The translations under genes were made by a program, and so were the position numbers. Positions 1 to 6,953 of a stretch of DNA of 64,000 nt are shown one piece after another. Each line of letters opens with the position of its first letter. The stretch's first letter is position 1. The notes under the pieces are model-generated. The model made no database searches. It was not told where the DNA came from and was given only the letters and a program-made list of their open reading frames with translations. The DNA is from Cyanobacteria bacterium CYA (lineage in GTDB: Bacteria; Planctomycetota; Phycisphaerae; Phycisphaerales; UBA1924): contig RHKP01000014.1 of NCBI GenBank assembly GCA_008363215.1, positions 1 to 64,000 of the forward strand, given 5' to 3'.

Positions 1-2
1 AC

Positions 3-98
3 AAGCTTGCGAGCAGCTTCCAGGCCTTCGTCAACCTCGCCATCATCCGGCGTTACCTGCGGATCCTGGCACCGGATGATCCGTCAGACAGAACCTAG
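3..98 (+). CDS. possible IS transposase C-terminal fragment (partial)
   Basis: An open frame enters from the left edge and stops with TAG at 96-98. Its 31 residues include FQAFVNLAIIRRYLRIL, which resembles the helical end of IS5-type transposases, where a similar FxAFxxLAxIRxxLR pattern closes the protein. It overlaps the end of the convergent gene on the minus strand by about 15 bases. Only the tail is in the window, so neither the family nor intactness can be confirmed; a chance open frame remains possible. Confidence 0.35.
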   Translation, partial: KLASSFQAFVNLAIIRRYLRILAPDDPSDRT

Positions 99-533
99 GG
101 CACCCACGTCGCCGCCTACCCACAGTTGATAGATGGAGAGATAGCCGGCACTCTCGGGATCCACCTTCAGGGACTCAAGCGACTGGAGTGCAAAGTCCTC
201 GCTCCCCTCATCTCCAACGTCCTTCGGGCCCTTGATTGTGACGGTCACGTTGGGCCAGACCTGTTCGTTACCCTGGACCTCGAAGGTCAGATGTCGAATG
301 GAGGCATCGGAGTCGACGTTGAGGAAGAACCGCCCGCCATTGCTGGACGTGTGAACGACTTTCACTTCAAGGTCATAGGTCGTTCCAGAGACAAGGGAGC
401 ACGACTGCATCGAAAGGTTGTCCACCGGGTACGTGGGGTGGTTCGACAACGAGAACGGACACTGGGCGCTGCTGATCCCAGCAAACCACAGCAAGACGAC
501 TTCAACAAGGGCGCGTGAAAGCGATGCGCGCAT
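84..533 (-). CDS. secreted protein of unknown function
   Basis: This gene encodes 149 residues. The chosen ATG follows an AGGAGG Shine-Dalgarno at good spacing and opens a signal peptide ending near GISSAQC, so export is likely. The mature part is beta-rich in appearance, with paired cysteines (CPFSLSN and MQSCSLVSG) and a long run of alternating hydrophobic residues typical of a secreted beta-sandwich. I recognise no family. The start lies inside the last codons of the upstream SUMF1-like gene (overlap 502-533), which suggests translational coupling of two exported proteins. A longer upstream reading to 680 exists but only shadows the neighbour. Confidence 0.7.
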   Translation of the reverse strand: MRASLSRALVEVVLLWFAGISSAQCPFSLSNHPTYPVDNLSMQSCSLVSGTTYDLEVKVVHTSSNGGRFFLNVDSDASIRHLTFEVQGNEQVWPNVTVTIKGPKDVGDEGSEDFALQSLESLKVDPESAGYLSIYQLWVGGDVGALGSV

Positions 534-1534
534 CGAGAGCCTCCTCGGCCTGAGTGGGCCGCCGTCTTCGCGCCGACCCGGCCAGCAGCAGGCCCACGAG
601 GCCCGTCGCAGTTCCCGGCGTCGGCACGACACTGACGAGTCGAAGTCCCCCGGCTGAGAACATGGGCCTCGCGCCCCCAATGACGTCGATGTTGTCGCTG
701 TACCAGTCGAATGCCCAGTCCGAGCCCCGCATAAGGCGAGAGTGTGTGCCGGCGGGGTTGTCCATCCACTCGCGCACGCCGCCCGAGCCGTCGAACAATC
801 CCCACGGACTCATCACGTCGGCATAGGCGCCGACGTCATAGAACGCCCACGTGCCCGCGTTGGTCTGCCCGACACCGGGCGGGCCAGCGATGGGTGGCTC
901 ATCGCTGGACGTTGGAAACCGCCAGTAGCCACCCTCGCCGTCATTCTTCGCCGGATCCCAGTGCATTGCCTTGGTCCACTCGTCGAGCGTGGGAATCCAG
1001 AACAGCGCGTCGGGGTTGTGGTGCCGCTGATCGTTGAAGGTCCCGTTCGGGTTGTCGCTGAAGGTCGAAGTGTCGTACGCGCCGTTCTCGAAGGCCGCCT
1101 GATCAAGACTCTTGCCGTTGTGCAGCCAGTTGCAGTACCGAGCCGCGTAGCGCCAGCCTATGTTGGCCGCAAGATTCTCACTGCCTTCGTAGGCACGGTA
1201 CTGCCCGCTCGCGTTGTCAAAGTAGATCCAGTCGCTTGTAAACGCGCTCGCGTTGGCGAAACCCTCGTAGTAGGGCGCGTAGGCGTTCACGAACTGCAAC
1301 CACTGACCCACGGTCACTTCGGTGCGTGCCATGCGATAGCGATAGTCGACGCGCCCCACCGAGCGGGTCGTCGATGACGACGAAATCATGCCCGTAGTCG
1401 GGCACTGGCCCGGCAAGGGCCGCCGTTGTGGCCAGGGTCGAAGCCGCCATCGCGATCCATGCCCGCGCTGAAGACAGCGGGGGCTTTCCGCCCAACGCCT
1501 GAAGGCGCCAATCGCGAATTGCTTCCAATGACAT
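502..1534 (-). CDS. SUMF1/formylglycine-generating-enzyme-like secreted protein with PEP-CTERM-like tail, frameshifted
   Basis: The start is the ATG at 1534, preceded by GGGGAGGTG, and opens a signal-peptide-like segment (SSARAWIAMAASTLATTAALAG). After about 60 codons the frame breaks: the SUMF1-like body (ARTEVTVGQWLQFVNAY; IPTLDEWTKAMHWDP; GGVREWMDN; RLMRGSDWAFDWY) is in another phase down to the stop at 502. Deleting one G from the G4 run (plus-strand C4 at 1354-1357) joins the frames cleanly, so this is either a one-base mutation or a sequence error. The body has the C-type-lectin-like FGE fold signature but lacks the cysteine pair of true formylglycine-generating enzymes near its end, so catalysis is doubtful. 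The C-terminus shows VPTPG, a hydrophobic stretch and RRRR, then about 18 extra residues that other such proteins here lack. Confidence 0.7.
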
Positions 1535-1901
1535 AACACACCTCCCCGGATCGGAACTTGGAAACCCGGCAATTGGTTCGACGCTCGCCTTGCGCCCGCT
1601 CGCGCCGGCGCGGACCCGTGCGGCGACGGGCGGACCAAGCCGCAGTATGCCCGGCGCCTGCCTGACATGCAAGCCCTATTCGGACATTGTGCGTGGTTTT
1701 CTCAGACAAGGCACAAATGTGTGAGTTACCTCCTTGGGGAACCACAGATTTCTGCGGATTTCGACCCACAGTCGAAACGGTCGCAACTGCTTGAGCGAGC
1801 CCGCGACGGGCGTGCCACGCTCAGTTCTGCGCGATCCCAGACGCTTCGAGCGAGTGGTGCGTTTCCGGGCCCGTGCGCGACTGGGAAGTCCGCGTGACAC
1901 C

Positions 1902-1969
1902 CACCGGCTGGAAGCCGATCTCACTGATGCACACCGAATTTCACCGGCTGGAAGCCGGCTACTGATGCC
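1902..1969. repeat. tandem pair of CACCGGCTGGAAGCCG repeat units
   Basis: Two copies of a 27-29 base unit occur 40 bases apart (1902-1930 and 1942-1969). Each begins CACCGGCTGGAAGCCG and ends ACTGATGC. The core is the reverse complement of the GGACCGGYTTCCARCCGGT palindrome found elsewhere in the window. They lie in the roughly 440-base gap between the SUMF1-like gene and the end of tsaD; I see no gene or clear terminator in the rest of that gap (1535-1901). Confidence 0.7.
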
Positions 1970-1976
1970 GTGCTTT

Positions 1977-3095
1977 CTACGCGCCGGTGGTGGGGACGGC
2001 GGTGAGGGTGAGGTCGGCGGGGCCGTGGGTGGTGAGTTGGTGGTGGGCCAGCGCGGCGATCATGGCGGCGTTGTCGACGCAGAGGGACATGGGGGGCATG
2101 TAGACGTCGATGCGGCGGGCGCGGCCGAGGGCGGTGATCTCGCGGCGGAGGCGTGCGTTGGCCGAGACGCCGCCGCCGACGAGGAGGGAGCGGACGCCGC
2201 GTTGATCACTGTGCGGGGCGATCTTGCGTTCGTCGCTTTCGGAGCGTGCGAGTTCGTCGAGGGCGCGTTCGAGTTTGATGATGATGGCGCGGCAGGCGGC
2301 GCGCTGGAAGGAGGCGGCCACGTCGCGCTTCTGCGCGTGCGAGAGGTCGCGGTGGTCGCGATCGAAGCCGCCGCCCCGGTCGCGCGGGCGCGGGTTGCCG
2401 CGGACGGCGTAGAGGACGGCCGTCTTGAGCCCGCTGTAGGAGAAGTCGAGCGAGTCACGGTCGAGGCGGGAAATGGGGAGGTCGAAGGCGCGGTCGTCGG
2501 CGCCGTCTTCAGCGGCAAGGGCGTCGATCGCCGGGCCGCCCGGGTGGGGCAGGCCGAGAATGGCGGCAACCTTGTCGAAGGCTTCGCCGACGGCGTCGTC
2601 GATAGTGGCACCGAGGCGACGGGTCTGCGTGGGTGAAGCGCAGTGGTAGAGGGCGGTGTGGCCGCCGCTGACGACCAGGCCGAGGGCAGGGTAGCGAGCG
2701 GCGATGGTGGCCTCGTCGTCGGAGCCGTCACCCATGGCGGCGGCGTAGAGGTGGGCGTGGAGGTGGTCGACACCGACGAGGGGGATGGCGAGCGACCAGG
2801 CGAGGGCCTTGGCGGCCGCGACGCCGACGAGGAGCGAGCCGATCAGCCCGGGGCGGTGCCCGACGGCGACGGCGTCGAGGTCGGCAAAGGTGAGGCCGGC
2901 TTGTGCGAGGGCGGCGTCGATGATGGGGCGGATGCGTTCGGCGTGGGCGCGGCTGGCTATTTCGGGCACGACGCCGCCATACTCGGCGTGGAGGTCAAAC
3001 TGGCTGGCGACGACGTTGGAGAGGACGCGGCGGGCGTCGGAGACGACGGCGGCAGCGGTTTCGTCACAAGAGGTTTCGATGCCGAGGATGAGCAA
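1977..3095 (-). CDS. tsaD: tRNA N6-adenosine threonylcarbamoyltransferase TsaD
   Basis: TsaD joins the threonylcarbamoyl group to A37 of ANN-decoding tRNAs together with TsaB/TsaE, in the cytoplasm. The family signature is complete: GIETSCDETAAAVV at the N-terminus, EIASRAHAE, the metal-binding HLHAHL near residues 111-115, VSGGHTALY, and the late NAALR-type and DNAAMIA motifs. I prefer the TTG at 3095 (372 residues) because GGGGGA lies six bases upstream and the homologous part begins right there; the GTG at 3173 adds 26 residues without a ribosome site. About 120 bases separate it from the upstream protease gene on the same strand. Confidence 0.95.
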   Translation of the reverse strand: MLILGIETSCDETAAAVVSDARRVLSNVVASQFDLHAEYGGVVPEIASRAHAERIRPIIDAALAQAGLTFADLDAVAVGHRPGLIGSLLVGVAAAKALAWSLAIPLVGVDHLHAHLYAAAMGDGSDDEATIAARYPALGLVVSGGHTALYHCASPTQTRRLGATIDDAVGEAFDKVAAILGLPHPGGPAIDALAAEDGADDRAFDLPISRLDRDSLDFSYSGLKTAVLYAVRGNPRPRDRGGGFDRDHRDLSHAQKRDVAASFQRAACRAIIIKLERALDELARSESDERKIAPHSDQRGVRSLLVGGGVSANARLRREITALGRARRIDVYMPPMSLCVDNAAMIAALAHHQLTTHGPADLTLTAVPTTGA

Positions 3096-3215
3096 GGCGA
3101 AGTCCCCCGTTTCGTCCACCTGGCGCGGTGCATGGAGAAGAGCCCCCTTGCCCGACCTGGCAGGCTCGGCCACCCTCTTCGCCAGGGGGACAGGGTTGGA
3201 AGGCGGGCGGCACTG

Positions 3216-4847
3216 TTATGGCGAGACAGGTTCGACGTCGGCATCGATGAGCCAGCGTTCGAGAGTTTCGCCGGTGATTTTCAGTTCGGCGACGGGATTG
3301 CCGTCCTTGTCGCGGATGGTGATGGTCCCGCCGGTGAGTTTCGTGTCGTCAGGCCAGAGGTCGCGCGGGGTCGCGATGGCCTGACCCTGTTCGAGCGTGT
3401 CGATGATGCGGGTGATTCGTTCGAGTTCGCGCATGACGCGCTCGCGCTGGAGGTTGGCGCGGGAGAGTTCGTCGGCCTGGACCTGGTGTTGCACATCCAC
3501 GCCTTCGGGCGCCGGAGGCCATTGACCGGTGGCGTGGCGCACCTGGAGGGCTTCGAGCGCCTTGGCCAGTTGCGGGTCGCGCAGCGTCTGAACGATCCAC
3601 TGCGGGTCGGACCAGTGGTCGTCGGCACTCTCGGGGGTATCGAGCCGCAGGATTTCCTGAGCGCGGCGGGCGCGGAGCATTTCGATACGCTGGTCGTCAT
3701 CGAGCGGGACGAAGAAGCCCGGGCTCGGGTCGACTCCCCACACGGGCGAGTCGGGCGTACGGTGCAGGCAGCGGCCGGAGGGCAGGTAGTAGTACTGCTC
3801 GGTGATCTTGATGACCGCGCCCGGCTGGGAGGGGATGTTGTGCACGCCCTGTACGCTGCCCTTGCCGAAGGTGCGCGTGCCGATGATGAGCGCGCGGTTG
3901 TTGTCGGCCAGTGCGCCGGAGACGACTTCGCTGGCCGACGCGGAAAGCCCGTTGACCAGCACGATCATGGGCTCGGTTTCGTAAGGCTGCCCGCGTCGGG
4001 CGTCGGCGACGGTTTCCTCGTGGTGCAGTCCCTTGGTGGAGACGATGCGGCCTTCGGAGAGGAAGAGATCGGCCAGCGCGATGGCTTCGTCGAGTCGGCC
4101 TCCGGGGTTGTCGCGCAAATCGAGGATGAGCCCGTTGAGCGAGCCGCCGGCCTGAGCGCGGGCGCTGTCGAGCCCGGCCTGGACCTGCCGGGTAATTTCG
4201 CCGGTGAAGCGTGCGACGCGGACGTAGGCGACCTTGTTGTCGGGATCGATGAGGTAGCGCCAGGCGCCCTCATCGCCGGGGTCGCGGTGGAAGCCCTTGA
4301 CGTCGCGGGTCTTGATGTGCGCGCGGATGACCGTGATATCGAGCGTCTGCCCGGCGCGGTCGATGGTGAGGCGGACCGGCGTGCCGGGCTGGCCCTGGAG
4401 GATGGTGACGCATTCGTCGGCCGTCTTGCCCCGCGTGGGGTCGCCCTCGATGGCGATGACGCGGTCGTCGGGTCGGAGTCCGGCGTCGAGGGCCGGAGAG
4501 TCTTCCATCGGGTTCATGATGGTCAGGACGCCGTCGATCATGCTGATCTCGGCGCCGATGCCGACGTACTCCCCGGAGAGTTCCTTGGCGAACTCGCCGG
4601 CGTGGACGGGGGGCACGTACATGGTGTAGGGATCGTCGAGGTCCTCGATCATTCCGACGATGGCGGCCTGCTGGAGTTGGCTCTGGTTGACTTGCGAGAC
4701 ATAGGTGCGGTCGATGATGGCCTTGACGTCGATCAGGGGGTCGAAGAAGGCGTAGTCATCGCTTCGGCGGACGAGGGCAAGGGTGGAGCCGATGACGCCG
4801 ACGGCGAGCAGGCCGGTCAGGAGGGCTTTTGGTTTGCGAGTGGACAT
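3216..4847 (-). CDS. S41 family C-terminal processing peptidase (CtpA/Prc-like)
   Basis: This 543-residue serine protease is expected to cleave exported proteins in the periplasm. An N-terminal hydrophobic helix (about residues 8-27) serves as signal or anchor. A PDZ domain follows (about 92-160, GEYVGIGAEISM...AGLRPDDRVIAI), then the S41 core with the nucleophile in NGLSASASEVVSGAL (near 304) and the Lys in GTRTFGKGSVQ (near 327), the Ser-Lys dyad of the family. A charged C-terminal extension follows of unassigned role. The ATG has GGGAG seven bases upstream. It is followed by tsaD on the same strand and diverges from hflX, with only about 95 bases between starts. Confidence 0.93.
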   Translation of the reverse strand: MSTRKPKALLTGLLAVGVIGSTLALVRRSDDYAFFDPLIDVKAIIDRTYVSQVNQSQLQQAAIVGMIEDLDDPYTMYVPPVHAGEFAKELSGEYVGIGAEISMIDGVLTIMNPMEDSPALDAGLRPDDRVIAIEGDPTRGKTADECVTILQGQPGTPVRLTIDRAGQTLDITVIRAHIKTRDVKGFHRDPGDEGAWRYLIDPDNKVAYVRVARFTGEITRQVQAGLDSARAQAGGSLNGLILDLRDNPGGRLDEAIALADLFLSEGRIVSTKGLHHEETVADARRGQPYETEPMIVLVNGLSASASEVVSGALADNNRALIIGTRTFGKGSVQGVHNIPSQPGAVIKITEQYYYLPSGRCLHRTPDSPVWGVDPSPGFFVPLDDDQRIEMLRARRAQEILRLDTPESADDHWSDPQWIVQTLRDPQLAKALEALQVRHATGQWPPAPEGVDVQHQVQADELSRANLQRERVMRELERITRIIDTLEQGQAIATPRDLWPDDTKLTGGTITIRDKDGNPVAELKITGETLERWLIDADVEPVSP

Positions 4848-4943
4848 GCATGGGCTCCCGTGAGGCTTGGGTCAGCCAATGGTACGGGCGCGGGGGTGAG
4901 GCGGATCTCCGGAAAACCTGCGGAGGACTACACTTGACGACCC

Positions 4944-6371
4944 ATGCCGGCACCACGAGAGCGAGCGGACATCAAGGTTCAGGCAGAACGGACGGTGCTG
5001 GCGGCCGTACGGCTGCCCGGCGATCGGTACGACTTTGCCAACCCGTTCGGCGAACTTGCCGAACTGACGCGGCAGGCAGGGGGAGTCGTGGTCGGGGAGG
5101 TCGAGCAGCGGCGGGAGCGTCCCGAGGCCGGGACGTACATGGGTCTGGGCAAGGTCGATGAGTTGCGGCTGCTGTGCGACGAGGTGGGGGCGACGACGAT
5201 CATCTTCGACCATGATCTGTCGCCCAAGCAGATCTCCAAGATTGAGCAACTGACCGGGCGGAAGGTGCTGGACCGGTCCGAACTGATCCTCGACATCTTC
5301 GCGTCGCGTGCGACGACGCACGAGGCCAAGTTGCAGGTGGAACTGGCGCAACTGGAGTACACCTATCCGCGCCTGCGGGCGATGTGGGACCACCTGGAGC
5401 GGATCGTGGGCGGCGGGGGAATCGGCGGCGTGGGGACGCGCGGGCCGGGCGAGCAGCAGTTGGAGATCGACCGGCGGCTGGTGCAGCGGCGCAAACTGGC
5501 GTTGCAGCGTGAACTGGAGGAGATCCAGCAGCGCAAGCGCCGGGCGGTGCAGCAGCGCAACGTCGAGCACTTCACCGTCGGATTGGTCGGCTACACCAAC
5601 GCGGGCAAGAGCACGCTGTTCAATACGCTGACCACGGGAGGGGCGTACGCCGACGATCGGCTGTTCGCCACGCTGATGACGCGCACGCGGGAGTGGGATC
5701 TGGGCGGCGGCAACGCGGTGATGCTCAGCGACACGGTCGGGTTCGTGCGCGACCTGCCGCACAACCTCGTCGCGTCGTTCCGCGCCACGCTCGAGGAGGC
5801 CACGCACGCGGACCTGCTGCTGATCGTGCTCGACGTGGCCGACCCGGCGGCCGAGTTGCACTACCAGACGGTGCAGTCGACGCTGGACAGCCTGTTCGAC
5901 GACGTGCGGGCGCGGGAGGAGCGGCTGCATCGCTCGGCCGAGCGTGACGGGGCGTCGCCGGTGCGGTGGCAGGCGCCGCAGCGGGTGCTGCTGCTCAACA
6001 AGGTCGACCGGCTGGCCGACAACCGCGAACTGCTGGTGTGGAAGAGCAAGGTGCCCGACGCAATTGCGATCTGTGCGCTGCCCGGCAAGGGCGAAGCAAC
6101 GGGCGTGGGGCAGGAGGAGTTGCGGCTGCGCGTGCTGGGCGCGTTGCAAGGTCCGCCGATTGAGGTCGAGGTGAGGGTGCCGCTGCGCGAGTCCAAGGCG
6201 ATCCACGCGATGGAGAACCGCGGGCAGGTGCTCGGGAGGGACTACGAGACCGACGCGGTGCGGCTGCGCGTGCGGATTGGCTCGCGGCTGCTCGAGCAGA
6301 TCCGGGCGGGCTGCCGGGCCATGCGGGTGGCCGGGGCCGCAGACCTGGAGGAGCAGGGCTGGGCGAAGTGA
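4944..6371 (+). CDS. hflX: ribosome-associated GTPase HflX
   Basis: HflX binds the large ribosomal subunit and helps rescue stalled ribosomes under stress. The 475 residues show the HflX N-terminal domain (GTYMGLGKVDEL, GGGGIGGVGTRGPGE, a basic coiled linker), then the G domain: G1 GYTNAGKS near residue 215, the T-rich switch region, G3 DTVGFVRDLPHNLVASFRATLEE from about 263, and G4 NKVD near 351. The usual DPTTR switch I motif reads LMTRTRE here, a small deviation. The gene diverges from the S41 protease and is followed by a repeat cluster and a tRNA gene. Confidence 0.95.
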   Translation: MPAPRERADIKVQAERTVLAAVRLPGDRYDFANPFGELAELTRQAGGVVVGEVEQRRERPEAGTYMGLGKVDELRLLCDEVGATTIIFDHDLSPKQISKIEQLTGRKVLDRSELILDIFASRATTHEAKLQVELAQLEYTYPRLRAMWDHLERIVGGGGIGGVGTRGPGEQQLEIDRRLVQRRKLALQRELEEIQQRKRRAVQQRNVEHFTVGLVGYTNAGKSTLFNTLTTGGAYADDRLFATLMTRTREWDLGGGNAVMLSDTVGFVRDLPHNLVASFRATLEEATHADLLLIVLDVADPAAELHYQTVQSTLDSLFDDVRAREERLHRSAERDGASPVRWQAPQRVLLLNKVDRLADNRELLVWKSKVPDAIAICALPGKGEATGVGQEELRLRVLGALQGPPIEVEVRVPLRESKAIHAMENRGQVLGRDYETDAVRLRVRIGSRLLEQIRAGCRAMRVAGAADLEEQGWAK

Positions 6372-6376
6372 TGCAT

Positions 6377-6398
6377 CGACGAGCCGCGACTGTGAGGG
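6377..6398 (+). repeat. ACGAGCCGCGACY interspersed repeat copy
   Basis: Just after the hflX stop, CGACGAGCCGCGACTGTGAG matches the repeat at 6808 and each arm of the large inverted repeat at 51274-51343. It is short and in an intergenic position. Confidence 0.5.
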
Positions 6399-6412
6399 CG
6401 CGGTTTCTGGTC

Positions 6413-6446
6413 GAGGGACCGAGGATCAGCCACCGGCCATCAGGGG
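6413..6446 (+). repeat. GGGACCGAGGATCAGCCACC repeat copy
   Basis: GGGACCGAGGATCAGCCACC followed by CATCAGGGG matches the terminal inverted repeats of the element at 52550-52703. It is one of three repeat families packed between hflX and the tRNA gene. Confidence 0.55.
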
Positions 6447-6550
6447 CTGACATTTCGGCAGGCTTTTTTCCGGATGGCGGATGCCCGGTCCCTGAGGGCT
6501 CATCGCTTGACTGTGCCGCGTGCCCGCCCTGCCGCGTCCCCCTTTTTGCC

Positions 6551-6575
6551 GGTGGGACCGGTTTCCAACCGGTCG
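6551..6575 (+). repeat. GGACCGGTTTCCAACCGGT palindromic repeat copy
   Basis: GTGGGACCGGTTTCCAACCGGTC is a near-perfect palindrome able to form a short hairpin. Related copies sit at 1902, 1942, 30413, 40873 and 48073. Confidence 0.65.
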
Positions 6576-6683
6576 GGTTCTGGGCCCAGGGGAGGCGGTC
6601 TTGAGGCCGGGGGGCGGCATGTGGACTTGGGGGGTCGCCGCGCCGATACTTCTCTTCACGCCGTTCCTGCCGGGTCCGGCCTT

Positions 6684-6756
6684 GCCACCTTAGCTCAGTC
6701 GGTAGAGCGGAGCTTTCGTAAAGCTCAGGTCGCTGGTTCGAGTCCAGTAGGTGGCT
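6684..6756 (+). tRNA. tRNA-Thr (anticodon CGU)
   Basis: The 73 bases fold as a complete cloverleaf. The acceptor stem is GCCACCT with AGGTGGC (seven perfect pairs). The D arm has AGCTCAGTCGGTAGAGC. The anticodon stem GAGCT/AGCTC encloses the loop TTCGTAA, giving anticodon CGT, which reads ACG (Thr). The variable region is AGGTC. The T arm has GGTTCGAGTCC with a G-T closing pair. The discriminator is T and no CCA is encoded. It stands alone between repeats. Confidence 0.95.
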
Positions 6757-6807
6757 CTTTGCGCGGAAGGTACTGGGCGTTGAGGTGGAGGGATCTGGGC
6801 GCCTCTC

Positions 6808-6836
6808 CCAACGAGCCGCGACCATGAAGGAGCCGA
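6808..6836 (+). repeat. AACGAGCCGCGACC repeat copy
   Basis: CCCAACGAGCCGCGACCATG, then AAGGAGC, repeats the motif at 6377 and the left arm at 51274. Nothing else is recognisable between the tRNA and the end of the helicase gene at 6954. Confidence 0.55.
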
Positions 6837-6953
6837 ACCGAGGGGGAGCCGGACCGGGTGCGAGAGGCCGGGGATCAGGGACTTGGCGTTGTGGCAACGG
6901 GCATGCGCTCGCCGGTCGCTCTTCTGCCGATTGCAGTTCTCCGATTGCCGCGC

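Noticed and set aside
2643..4937. 764-codon open frame on the plus strand opposite tsaD and the S41 protease
   Set aside because: It is the antisense shadow of two well-recognised minus-strand genes in GC-rich DNA; its residues are low-complexity Gly/Asp/Val with no family signature.
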